A stretch of DNA of 64,000 nt, from positions 29,233,366 through 29,297,365 of the forward strand of contig CM025854.1 in the NCBI GenBank assembly GCA_003952965.2, in the 5' to 3' direction. Positions within the stretch are counted from its first letter, which is position 1; every line of letters starts with the position of its first letter. The translations under genes and the position numbers were made by a program. Below are positions 48,152 to 60,800 of the stretch, piece after piece. Below the pieces are notes generated by a model. That model made no database searches and was not told the DNA's origin. It saw nothing but the letters and a program-made list of their open reading frames with translations. Origin of the DNA: Morella rubra. Taxonomy: Eukaryota > Streptophyta > Magnoliopsida > Fagales > Myricaceae.

Positions 48152-51100
48152 GAGCCCGTGACACTCCCAACTTGTATCTGGACCAGAACCTTATTATTAT
48201 GTGGAACCAAGGCTTTAGGTTCCCTTCACACGACATCACCTCACGTTTTATTAATATTCGCTAGGCCTCTAGCCACGCCATGCACGGGTACTACTGACAG
48301 TCTGACTCCTAAGGACGAGAGGCCTCTAGATTTCACATACATGACAGCGAGTCTTGATAGTTAAAAGTAACATCTAAATCCCATCATCATAGCACAGACC
48401 ATTGATTCTTTTTTTTTTTTTTTTCTCTCTCGTTACAGACTATTGATTCAAACAGAGCCAGAACGCAATTTTTGCACCTTCAAATGCGACTAAAACCACG
48501 TGCAGTCTGTATGCAGAGGCGAAGCTAAAAAGTTTATCTCTGTGGCCAAGATTACTTCTTTTTGGGGCCCATGGAAAGGGTATTTCTTCAAGGGTCGACA
48601 TTGGTGAAAAAGCAAAAAGATCCTACGCATCCTCCGAAGGGCCATTGGAGAAAAAGCAAGAAGATCCCATGCATTCCCCCACCCCCCCGGTGTCGTCCCT
48701 CTCCCTCTCTGTATTCCCCACCCTGATAATCAGTTAATTTGAAGAGCTAACAAAAGCATCAGAGATTGTTAGTAGGATTTTTATGGGATTAATTAGCGAG
48801 TAGTTATCTTTTAGCTTGATTTGAATATTTGGCAGTTTTGTGATAAAATCGTTGATATTAACTTATTGCTGATTTATGATAGAAGCATTCGTGTCCGTCT
48901 TTGGTTGGCGACAACTTTGCCTCACAGAGAATTATTAAAGACACAATATATTTTAGTCTCAGAATATAACTTTTGTGTACTTCCAATCGTTTATTTTTCC
49001 CCTTCCGAGACTAGTCTACTGCTAGAAACAGGCCGAAAATTTAGATCCATGGCGGACGTTAAGAGGGCTACTCTAATTCCTTGCAACGAAATTTTCTCCA
49101 CCATCAATTTGTTGGTTGAACCTACGACTCCACACAGAGAGGCCCGGTACCTTTTTCATAATACATCTGTGGTTATCCCCAAAACTGCGACGACTCCACA
49201 CAAAAGAGGAAAAGTACGTATCTTAGCAGTCCAATTAATTTCCTTTCTTTTTTAAAAAAGAATTCCTACCGTCAAACAGATTCAACGTTCATGGACTTGG
49301 AAGTTCTTTTGGTAGCTTTATACGTGGCTGTCGGTCCATCTTTGATCTATGCTCAATGCATCTATACTATATTCCAGGTATCCCATTGATTCAGAGAATT
49401 TGGTCTTGGCCTGCAGATCCTCTCTTTCCCCTCAGTTCCTTTCTCTTTTAGGTTCGCAGTGTTTCTATGCACGCGCGCACATTTGCTTCACTGGTTTTAA
49501 CAGTCTTCAAAAGTGGCCAATGCCCACTTAAAAATCTCAATTAACTGTTTCTATGTTTGGATAGTGTTTCAAAACGTTTTCAAAAATTTTTCACACTCAC
49601 TTTTTTATTAATTCCAATACCTTTTCACTAATTTCAATAACTTTTTATAAATTTCAAACAACTTTTAACTCACTTTTCACCGATGCCAAAGAGAATCTAT
49701 ACTACTTTTAAAAAAAATACAAACACAAAAAAACTGTTTTTAGATCTAAACCAAACATAACCAACTTTCTTGGAAGTGGTAACCAACCTACTCTGCGTAG
49801 CATTGTCCTAATCCAGCAATGACCAATTACAGAATAATAAGAGAGTTGGCTTCTTCTTTTGCGGATAATAACAATACAAGAGAGTTCGATACGGACGCCC
49901 CTTTTTTTCTACCCACTCGCAAGATCGTCCCTCTCCGTTCTTTTCAACATTTGTCTACCTACGGGTTCCGCCAAGCCTAATCAAATAAATTCTACGGTTC
50001 GGACACCATTCAATTATACAGCTCGTAGGACAAAATTTTATACTTTGGTTTTTTCTCCCACGGCATCACTTGTCAAATCTGATGCAAAAGCAGCGGCCTG
50101 GAAGATTAAACAGCAAATGAGGTTTTAAAATTGAAAATTTTAAGGATTCCAGACTTTTCTTTTTTTTGGTAACAAAGGACTTCAGACTTGGATACGACAC
50201 GTTTGCCAATTTTTTTCATCAGCATACAGTCTCAATTAGCGAGCACGGGGCACGTTGTTACCTACAAGGATTCGTGATTCGACGTCCAAAAAGAGAAAAG
50301 GGTTGTCACACAAGAAAATAGATGGAAAACCGCTGCATTTTTTATTCCCAGGATTCTTATACTCGGTATGATTTCTCCCCTTTTTTCTTTTTTCTTTTTT
50401 TTTTGGGGGGGGGGGGGGGTTGTTTACTTCTTGGCTCCCATCCTCGTACACAACGTATATGTAGCTAAGCATGTTCTATATAGCAGCACGCGTGCAGAGT
50501 TGAGAAAAAGGGGATTTATTACTACAGACATGAATAAAATATAACGCAATAATTCGAAATGTCTACAATCCACAGAGAAACCTGTCTGTTTAAGATGTTC
50601 TAGCCAGAGATTTTTACCTGCCTTCTACGAAGATACGAAGAGGACACTTATGGAACCTGCCAAAGGAACTGCATATGAGACTCGCATAATACCTCTAATA
50701 AGCTAGAAACTGGCATCACAATCTGGCCCACTCCTTGTGTGAAGATAACTGACCTACCCCAGGAATCATCAAGTATTAACCACCCCCGACACATCTCCAA
50801 ATCAGCTTTCCAAGCATCCACAAATTACCTGAACATGCAGAGAAAATTGCAGACAACAAACCCTTGAAAAGGTGGCGTCTTCATAACCACTTCTAGCTCT
50901 GAACTCCATCAGTATCACTACATATTTCATTTAAAAATGAAACTGGCCAATGAAACTGCCAGACAGAAATTCAATGAAGCATGAATTTTAAAAACACAGC
51001 CACATACTGTTGAACCCCAAAAATAAACACTAAAGGGTGCACACCTGATTGGCTATCAAGAAAACAGATGCCTTCATAATCACCATCTCCCATGCATAGA

Positions 51101-52019
51101 TAATATGCTGACAAAGAGGTTCACTTCAATGTTCTGCTGTACTAGCACTATGTATGCTTCACAGTGCTACTTCAAGCAGTTCCATTGTCTCACAAAGTCG
51201 TAAGCAATCATGAAAATAAACACAAATAAACAAAGCTTACTCACCTTCAATCAAATTCCTCAAAGCTAAAGTTTCACAGATACAGATTAGATAGCACAGC
51301 AAAGAGATTATACAGCTAAATAATGCAATCACAGATATCTGCTTTTTGAGGGCACGAGGATAAATGTCAATCCTGAAAATGGAGATAACGTGAGAGCTCC
51401 AGTTAAATACAGCATACTGCTTTAGATTCAGAAAATCGACTTAATCCCACATGAATTAGAACCACCACAAAAGATCAGCCAACATAGCTGAGATCCATCC
51501 GACAATAAATTCAGCACTAGTACAACTAGTAGAGGATGGAAGCAACAAGGTTTTCAGTTCAGTGTAATGAGAACTGGCAAAAGAAAAAAAGCAGCAATAA
51601 AGGCAATCCGGATATATAGGTTCTTGGGTACACAAGATATTAAGCTTGGGAAATTTGGTATCATGGACATGGCAATCTAATTGTGTAGAAGATCTCCACT
51701 CTTAAGTAGAAGCGTCAAGGTAGGCCATGAGTATGTCAAACCCTGGTTCATCTGGTCTTCTGGTAACCTGGTTTAGGCAGTAGGCTGGCTTCAGGCTTCA
51801 TAGATCTCAGCTGTTTTGATGGGAAGGGAAAGGCAACAAAGGGAAAACAAGAGCATCAGAATTCTATATACAGGGAGATCGGACAGGTTAGGATATCAAA
51901 CTGTTATACACTACTACTACGAGACTGGGCCATGTTAGAGGAAATTGCCAGTTTTATCAATAGATAAGAAGAGGGAGGAATGAAAACTACAGTCTACCTG
52001 CTGGTACCAATCACAAACT
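48152..52019. other. Intergenic and 3' flank of the KH gene
   Basis: Several short frames (for example 48821-49255 plus) have no recognisable domain. Contains a MITE (49552-49759), poly-T at 48409-48424, and a poly-T/poly-G tract near 50386-50420. Bases below 52020 would include the KH 3' UTR. Confidence 0.45.
49552..49759. repeat. MITE
   Basis: Ends TATGTTTGGATAGTGTTT and TAGATCTAAACCAAACATA are imperfect inverted copies. The core consists of repeated AT-rich TTCACTAATTTCAATA-like blocks. About 208 bp. Confidence 0.55.
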
Positions 52020-55000
52020 CTAATAACCATAGTTTCTCCGACGAGAAACAGGGTTCTGGCCAGACAACCTGGGAACACAAGGAAAAAATCAGACTCTAGG
52101 AGCTGCAAAAGCCAGAATAAAAAGAAAAAAGGAATCATACTTGACAAAATCAACGGTAACACTAGAAAATCACAGCACAGGTGCATTAGAAAAAATAAGA
52201 GTCTAAAACAGGCATTTATTCCACATTCCGAGACATGTTAGCTAGAACTCAGTAGATTCATGCTCACAAAAAATTACTGCAAAAAAAGAAGAAAAGAAAA
52301 AAAGAAAGGAGGGTCCGAACTGGATGTCAACTAGAAGCATTCCTCGCAATGCTTTTGGAACTGAAGCAACTAGCCAACAATTACTTGTAAAATACTTTGG
52401 AAAAAACAAAAAGAAGGCACATGCCAACTATATAGAACAGTAATAAAGAAAGAGAAGTTCTTACCCAGAGCTACCGGTACGTCCCGAAGAATAACCTCCA
52501 TAAGCTCCATAAGCACTGCCACTACCACCAATCTACAGATAATAGAAGCTCTATTATTCTAACAAAAACAACAAATAGGAAAGCGAGTGCAACAGATCAA
52601 CCTATTTCAAAGAAGTGAAATGATCACACGCTGCTACATAGAGTACAAGATTTGGGCTAGCAGGACCACAGAAGAAATAAAACCTCCACCCTGGAAAGAA
52701 CTGTTTCTGTCCTCTGTCCTCTGTCTTTCTCACAGAAGGACGGATACACATATGTATATAGAAATGAAAAAAACAGAAAGAGAACTTTACGCGGCAAGAA
52801 CAGCTTGCCCACAATAACAGTGAAGGCAATTGTAAAATAAATTTCCATTTAACTTAAAATACCTGTGAGCCTCCATAACTTCCGTAACTGTCAGTAGCTG
52901 CCAAATCACTTGAGCCAGCATAACCACTAGAATAAGAATGCCCACGTCCATGTCTTTTACTATCCCTACTTTCATAATTTAAACCATCAGAACCCTCTGC
53001 TGACACAGGCAGGTATGGCAGAACTGGAAGAAATGCAGACACAGCACCCTCCCGATCAAAAAGATTTGCTCTCAACCGTGTAACTACTTGTATAAGAGCA
53101 TCCTTGGCAACATCAAGATCTCCAGCAATCTGATTATCAGTATCAAGTATTATCCACACGAACCCAATCAGATAGTGGAACAGTAAGAAAAAGACAGTCT
53201 CAAAACAGCTAAATGAGGCCTCACCTGAACCATCTCATCATCTTCAGATGCTACTTTAGGAAGGTTCTCCTTTGAGAGTATGCGAATATTAGCTTTGGTC
53301 AGTCTCCTCATCTCAGTTACAATAGCTCCTCCTTTACCAATAAGGCAGCCAATTCGTGAAGTTGGCACAAGTAGGCGGGTAGTGAACGAGATAACTCCAG
53401 AATCTCGTTCAATTTTCTCGCTGCATCTGGGTTGCAGACGCAGAGCTGCGTCTATTGTTGGAGAATATGTGTCTTCAAAGAACTGAATACCAGTCAAGAA
53501 ATCTCAGACATATGATATAAGTACCAATATATCCCCACAATACATCATATACGATAATACAGAAAAATTTACCTCCTTTGCTGAAACAGTTATTAAGCAC
53601 TCATCTCCTTCAGCAGTCGAACTATCAACTTTGATTACTGCACCAGACTCCTGTCTGATCTGATTGATTATGACACCACCCTTGCCAATCACACCACCAA
53701 TATTGCCAGTAGGACAAACTAAACGAAGAGAAAATTCTTTTGAAGATGCTTCATCCCTTGGAGCGGAGTATAAGGAGCGGGACCAGTCTCCAGTATCACC
53801 CTTGTATCCTCCATACGGACCCATCAGCGGAGCTATGCCTACAATTGGGGCACCACCAGTTGGACCCATAAGTGAGCCACCTGATGGATACATGTTGGGC
53901 GTAGCAGAAGTAAGCAAGTGCTGAGATCGTGACGGATTATCATGAAGGCGAGATGCGATTTGATACAGAGCCTTTTTCACAATTTGGGATTCCCCAGATA
54001 TCTACAGCACACAGCAAACAAAATAATGAGCAAACCAAGGTATAAGGTTTCTTTATCCCAACAATGTCTTAACGACCCATATTCAGTGAAAATTTAGATA
54101 AAAAGCATTCAAAGGAAAGCTCACTAGATGAACTCAAACCTCTGGCACAAATATTCAACAAGACGAGGGAATGAAAACAATTTCATATATAAGAAATCTT
54201 AACAAACCCAGAATCAATACAATGACAAGATATCTCCTCTCCAATGTCCAAGATAGCAGTTCCCATAAAACCAAAGCTACTCAGAACCAGTCAAACAAGT
54301 AAGGTTACAGATCCACCCAGCAAAAAGCATATTTGCTTCATCATATAACAGCCAATGCCTCTAATAAATAAAGAATTGCATCTTTTTGAGCCAAGAAATT
54401 CAGTATTTGTTACAACTGAATATCTAAAACAGGTCTTAGAAAAGCAAAGTGAAAAAACCGCAGCAATTGAAACATGTAATACAAATTCAAGCAAGATAAG
54501 GCAAGTTTCAACAGAGATTCATTCAGATTACCTGCACGAGCTCATCAGAGCTCAAGGCACAAGGAGGTAAATGCTCATCCTTGAGAATGCGAATTTGGGC
54601 TCCTGTCTCACTACGAATATTCTGAACAATCTGTCCACCTTTTCCAATAACACAACCAATCTGATCAGATGGAACAAGAAGCCTAGCAGTAACTTGGTGA
54701 CCTCCCCCATCAGATTCCTCATCACCATGCAAATCTTCAGCAACAACTCTGTCATGCACTTTGAAAAGGGCATCCTGAGCTGGGCAGACATAATTGCCGG
54801 TGTCTTCAAAGGTATTAGTCTCATCATTGGAGCTGTAGATAGTAACAACACGCTCCTCGCATCCTGGCACTGTCTCACCAATCCTAATCTTTGATTTAGT
54901 GTCAGTCCTCAACTGCTTGACAATTTCCCCTCCCCTACCAATAACACTTCCAATCTTCCTTACAGGGCACAAATAACGGTACACAGTATCTTCTGAATCA

Positions 55001-55113
55001 ATAACAAATTGGTCTCTATCATCACCAGGATTTCTCCTTTTACTTCCTCCATTATCAGAATAGTCGGACTGAGAATGGGTCCGCTTGCCATAATTATTCC
55101 TCTGACCAGCCAT
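52020..55113 (-). CDS. Four-KH-domain RNA-binding protein (HEN4/RCF3-like, At5g15270-like), complete
   Basis: Exons 54532-55113, 53573-54001, 53225-53482, 52863-53129, 52465-52532 and 52020-52068 give 550 aa; all introns are GT-AG. Four KH domains each carry the GxxG loop: KH1 about 45-95 (KIGSVIGRGGEIVKQLR), KH2 about 140-190 (QIGCVIGKGGQIVQNIR), KH3 about 282-337 (NIGGVIGKGGVIINQIR), KH4 about 368-423 (RIGCLIGKGGAIVTEMR). The tail is Gly/Tyr/Ser-rich (GSGSAYGAYGGYSSGRTGSS) and ends LSGQNPVSRRRNYGY. Such proteins bind pre-mRNA in the nucleus and affect splicing or transcript processing. The first 40 residues are basic, NLS-like (GGSKRRNPGDD). A non-coding leader exon is likely upstream. No anomaly was seen. 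Confidence 0.95.
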
Positions 55114-55132
55114 TAGGATAGCACCAAACAGC

Positions 55133-56440
55133 TATATGGATTGGCGAAATTCAGTGTAAACTGACAACCCAAAAGATCTGGAAACCATTTTATAGGATGA
55201 GAAACATGTATGAGTATCACAAACTAAAGATGTCATTTTTTAACATGTATGAGTATCTTAAAGAAAAAATTACACTTTACCACCCTAAACTACCACCTCA
55301 TTTACAATTGACCCCCCAAAATACCACGCTTGGTAATTAACCCCTCAAACTATCACTTCTTTGCAATTTGCCCCCAAATTAAAGATCTCACTGTTGAGAT
55401 TGTGCCATGTGGCACAGTTTCTATCTATTTTAATGGTTAGATCTTCAATTGGGGGGTAAATTATAAAGAAGTGATAATTTGAGAAAATCAATTGTCAACA
55501 GTAGTAGTTTGGTGAGGTGGTAGTTTAACATGGTAAAGTGTAGTTTTCCCTGTCTTAAATTAAACCTAGAAGATAAGTTCCTGGTCTAGAATATAAAGGT
55601 ATAAAAAGAAGTTAACCAGATAAATACATTGAGCCCCATACCCATGCCTGTTGCCCTAAATCATCAATAACAGTATCAAAGTAGTAACACCAGCCCATTC
55701 GTCATAATATGGTCCAAACAAGATCAAACACTTCAGAAATACCATGACCCACAAATTTCGATAAAATAAAAAGGCAAACCCGACTTCCACTAAACCCAAG
55801 ATATAACCCAGAGACTGACATGCCATGGCCGCATTGACCGTTAACTGCTTGCTATGATTTCATTAACAACTGAACCCAAACAACGCCAGCTTTTAAACGG
55901 CCTTTGAGAAATTTAATGCTTCAACATACACACATGAACTCAACCCGCAACAAATGCCTATATGCATCCCAGTGAGGAATGATTCCTCGGATATAGATAA
56001 TAGAATGTTTTCAGATAGCAATTCCACCAAAATGTCGAGAACTCTAAAAAGAAAAAAGAACCTAAAAGACAATTGGTGGAAAAAAAATTTCATGATCTTG
56101 GAGGGAAAAAAAAAAAAGAGGTTACTTACCCATAAGGAAAAAAAAAAAAGGTTCCCTGTGCGATTTCCACCGTTAAAGCAAACAGAAAATAATCTACACA
56201 CCGTGAAGAGGTTAAGCTCCGACGTCGAGTTCAAGGTCAACTCAGGAAAAATTTGACGGTTGACAGAAAAAGCGCATGGAAAAGAATGAATGCTAATTAA
56301 AACGTAGATCTAAGCAGTCAACAGCTACTTGCACTCTGCTTTCCCCACAGAAAACTAAAAGAAAAAACCAAAAATTTGCAGAGAAGATCGTAATAGAAGG
56401 AAAATTGAGGGGTGAAGACCTGAAACCTGGGGATATACCT
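55133..56440 (-). other. Probable 5' leader intron of the KH gene
   Basis: On the minus strand, TACAAACTCAAG is followed by a GTATAT donor near 56440. CCATATAG gives an acceptor about 20 bp before the ATG. The upstream stretch is CT-rich and AAACCCTAG-containing like a plant leader. The splice pair is inferred, not proven. Confidence 0.45.
55270..55542. repeat. MITE in the probable 5' leader intron of the KH gene
   Basis: Left arm TTACACTTTACCACCC with ACTACCACCTCA and right arm TGAGGTGGTAGTTT with GGTAAAGTGTA are inverted copies; about 270 bp. The core also holds a matching inner pair (AACTATCACTTCTTTG / AAAGAAGTGATAATTT). Confidence 0.7.
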
Positions 56441-56550
56441 TGAGTTTGTATGGGTAGAGATTTATTGGCAACAAAATCTAAGCGGGTGACGCAAGTCTGA
56501 TGAAGTTCGCGCAAAGAGAGAAATGGGTTCGAGCTCTGCGTTTTGGATTT

Positions 56551-56559
56551 CTAGGGTTT
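56551..56559 (-). promoter_or_regulatory. Telo-box-like element near the KH transcription start
   Basis: On the minus strand the sequence reads AAAACCCTAG, the telo-box of many plant genes for RNA and protein synthesis, just upstream of the likely first KH exon. Its presence suits a housekeeping RNA-binding gene. Confidence 0.5.
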
Positions 56560-57840
56560 TGACCGGACCTGATTTTGCTTGGATATAAATCTAAAACTAT
56601 TACAGTTTCCTCCCCATATGTTCGTAGAATTACAAATAGGCCCAACGATTATGAAGTTATGTAAACATCCCCCCATGTTTAGTAGAATATATAAAAGTCA
56701 CATTTATATTTCGTGAAATTTTAAAAAATTTAAGAATTTTTTTATGCAAACATTTTGCTCAGAATCTTTTTCACACCAATCAAGCAATATATAACAATAT
56801 TATTTCTCTATTTATTTTAATTCTAAAATTTTTAAAAATATAATAAATTCTAAAATTTTCTCCGTCCCATTAAATTATCTTTTATGGTCATAAAAATATA
56901 AAAAATTCACTCAAATCATATTCTTCTTTAATTTTTTCACATACTCTTATAAAATTCTATTTTTTTCATTACTTTCTCGCATAAGATAATAAAACTCCAA
57001 TTTCTTTAATTTTAACAACATTCTCTAAAATTTTAAGATTTGTAAACATATTTATAAATGGTTTGACCATCTAAAATGATGAAATAGGATTTGCTTCACA
57101 TAATTAAATAATTTTAAAATAATATTTTTCTCTTTATTAAATATTTATTTTATTACAATAAATATTAAAATAATTATATTCAAATCATCTTTCTTCATTT
57201 TTTTATCTATCCTTCTTTAAAATTTTACATAGCGTTTGGCAAACAAAATTTTAATCCTTATTTAAATTTATCATCATTACAATTATTTTCTCTCTCACTT
57301 TTTTACGAACATTTTTCATTTTTTTCACTAACTTTTTCATTCTCTTTCTTCACCTTTTTACCGACTCTTAAAATTTTACCCTAAAATTTTGTTTCCAAAC
57401 ACCATGCTAGTTTGCCAAACACTTATCTAAGTTTCACGTCTAAAAAAAACATCTTTTTTCAAGTAATGAAGAAAATTCGGACACCAATTTATGTGTATCA
57501 AATTCAGACAGATCTAATTTAATATGTATATAAATTAAGTTCAACGTCACGACAAATTTTGAACCTCCTTAAAGTATACTTACCAAGTAAGTTCAATCTT
57601 CGATGGGATTGACTTGAAAGAATTAGATTGTTACATGGAAGAAAAAAAAAGACAGAAAGTGCCGCGAAGGACAAGTTGGTAAATCGAGCCGAAAAGTAGG
57701 TAATGCCTTCATTCCTCGCATAAAAGGCGTTGGATTACAGTACACTCACGTCGACCTAAAGCTTCCCCCAAACTTTCTCGGGAAAATCTCCCGCTTTCTA
57801 GACAGCCAAACACCGGCCCTTTTTATCTAAAATCCCAAGG
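56560..57840. other. Intergenic between divergent KH and PTB genes
   Basis: About 1.3 kb, very AT-rich. Contains a MITE at 57231-57408. No TATA box for the PTB gene was convincing. Both genes are housekeeping RNA-binding types and point away from each other. Confidence 0.5.
57231..57408. repeat. MITE between KH and PTB genes
   Basis: Left AGCGTTTGGCAAACAAAATT and reverse of the right AGCATGGTGTTTGGAAACAA are inverted copies around a T/C-rich core. About 178 bp; ends approximate. Confidence 0.55.
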
Positions 57841-60800
57841 ATGTCGACCTCGGGGCAGCCCCAGTTCCGTTACACCCAGACCCCCTCGAAGGTCCTACAC
57901 CTCCGGAACCTCCCCTGGGAGTGCACGGAGGAGGAGCTCATCGAGCTCTGCAAGCCCTTCGGCAAGATCGTCAACACCAAGTGCAACGTCGGTGCTAATC
58001 GCAATCAGGCCTTCGTAGAATTCGTAAGCTCTCTTTTTAGTTAAAAAAAATCCTCAGAGGTGTTTAACAGGCTTTTGATGGCGGTGGCGGACGCAAGGGG
58101 GCAAGCCCGGGCGGCTGCACCCTTGGCCCCTCAGTTATGTCATTTTTTTTTTTTTGCATGTATTTGTCCTCAGCCTGCCCCCCTTGGCCCACCCCAACAT
58201 CTAAAACCTAGCTTTTCTACGTAGCAAATTTAAATTTGTTCCAGTTTTCTTCCGTGTAAGTCCATTGTATATTATTCATTACCTATAATTAGTCGAATTT
58301 TAGATTTTCTATAAATTCTAAAGAGAGACATTCAAGTTTCTGTATACAAATAGAACAAGCTAGTTTTATATCGAGGATGAAGTTTCATTGGACGGGTAGT
58401 CCTTCGTGAAGTTATCTATCAATTTAAGACACTTTTTGCATTACTAAGAAAAATTTTTTTGTCATTTCACCTTAGGAGTTTGCCCCTTAACTTAAGTCCT
58501 GGTTCCGCCACTGTTTGATGGTATGTGGAGCTTGTAGGAGAATTATGTTGGGTATGCGTCTGTTTTCATCTATGTGGATAGTTAGATTGGTAGGTGGGGA
58601 TATATTTGCTGATAAAAGATAGGGTCTGTCCCAGAACGATGACGACTTGGGAAATGGGTTTTGTTGATTTCGTGTTTCGCTGGACTGGAGCTTGGTTTTA
58701 TGGATAATACGTGAGGTATCCTCTAGAATCAAGGGGAGAGAAATTATTGGTCGAGTTAATTGAATGTGGCCTTTTCGGGTTTTATTAGTTTGCGACTATT
58801 TATGTTAGGTTTTTGGCAAATCCGTTTGGGACGGTAGGAGATGATCAAACATAGTTTTGACAGAAAAAGGCCTCAGTTTATTTATTCAGTGCCTTTCCAT
58901 AGTGGGTACAAATTCCCCGAGTTTTATGACTCGGTATTTTCACTTACTTAGTATTTTAAGCTTGTTTATGGAGTTACATTTTTATTTGCTAAATAGGCAT
59001 TGGATTGTTTTATTGTTTATAATTTAGGCAGTGGTCTTGTATTTACATAGATATATTTATTATTTCAGGCAGATTTAAATCAGGCCATCTCAATGGTTTC
59101 ATATTATGCGTCATCTTCAGAGCCGGCACAAGTTCGTGGCAAAACTGTGTATATTCAATATTCAAATAGGCATGAAATTGTGAACAACAAAAGTCCGGGA
59201 GATGTTCCTGGAAATGTCTTGCTGGTAACGATCGAGGGTGTAGAAGCTGGCGATGTTAGCATTGATGTAATTCACTTGGTAGGTGCTTTTGGACTCAATC
59301 AGTTAATTGTTTCTGTCTTTCATATGTTGCCTATCCTAAATTAACAAGCGCATTATTGAAGAGGTATGAGCTGCTAAATTTAATCTTCAATCTTCCCAAA
59401 GAAGTAATTGTCCAGTACTTTTTTAAGTGTTACAAACTTGTTTTCCTCCCTGCATCAGGGAGGAAAACAGAAGACTCTTGGCAACTAGACTAAGCCTTCT
59501 AAAGTCTATTTTTATAGAGTTAGCACTTATGACCTCATGGGGAAAGGTTGAATAGCTGTAGGGAATGTAATACTCCAAATGAACTTGACAATATTTGAAT
59601 ACTATTCCCCAGACATTTTAGGAACTAACTCTACAGGCAACGAATTGTGTATTTTTTTTTTTTTTTGGGTGTTGGGTGGTGTAAAGGACAAAGTGGAGTA
59701 AGGCCATGTTTGCATTTAGGAATTTTTAGAAATTTTGGTAATGTTCTGAAAATTGAGGTAGATTCATTAGATTTTATGAAAAGTAATGAAATTTTGAAGT
59801 ACGTTTGGGAGATGTTGGAAAATTTTGAAATTTTATGCGAGTTGGTGAAAAAGTGAAGAGAGCGATGTTTGAGTGAATGTTTTATGTTTATTGTGATGCA
59901 CAAAGATGATTTGATGAGATGAGAGATAGATGATTTTGAAGTTTTATTATTATTATTTTTTAAAAATTTCGAAATTAAAATAAAAAGAGAAGGAAAATTA
60001 TTGAAGGTGTGAAAACGAAAAAGTAAAAATTTTCTTGATAAAAATTTTGAGTTAGTTATGTTAGAGAATATAATTTAAATAATAAAATCTTCCTCTTTCT
60101 ATGAGCTTAAGCTTTTGGGATGAGTGATAGATTCACATGGTATCAGAGCTAAGGTTTTGAGTTTGAGACTTGATTCTGCGCTTCACCCCAATTTTAATTA
60201 AGTATTGCACTTGTTGGGCCTCCCTATTAAATGAGAGTTTGGCCACATGTGAAGGGGAGTGTTAGAGAATATATTCAAATAATAAAATCTCTTCCTATTA
60301 GTTTAAGCTTTTGGGATGAGTGGTATATCCACAAGTTATGGGATTGAGAATTTGTGCATAGAGAGAATTTTGGCCAACATTCTCATTTGCAAACATGACC
60401 TAAGAAACTTAGCAAAAGATAGTGGGAATATCCGGCAGAATAAAAACAGTGAAATGAAGGCTAATTTGTTTTTTCTGGTGCTTTTGATGTCGTCTAACGA
60501 ATAATTTTACTGCTGGTGAGATCCAACTAAATTCTTTGACTTGAGCATGAAAATGGGTCTAGCCTTGAAGCAACCACTGATGCTGCATCTTAAGACACAA
60601 GAAACATGTTAATCTTTTTGAGAATGGAGAAAGATGTGTCAGTTAGATTGTCTGTAAACCCTCAGAAAGCAAGGTCTAAGGTGGTGCTAAAGGCACACTT
60701 TTGTCTATATCTTTCTTGCATTGCAAATGCCTGTTTCCATTCCAAAAAGCCTATATGTGCAACAATGGTTTTCATTGTAAGATGCATTAAGGTGGGACTC

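Noticed and set aside
48821-49255. 144-codon plus-strand frame
   Set aside because: No recognisable domain or homologue and no supporting gene structure.
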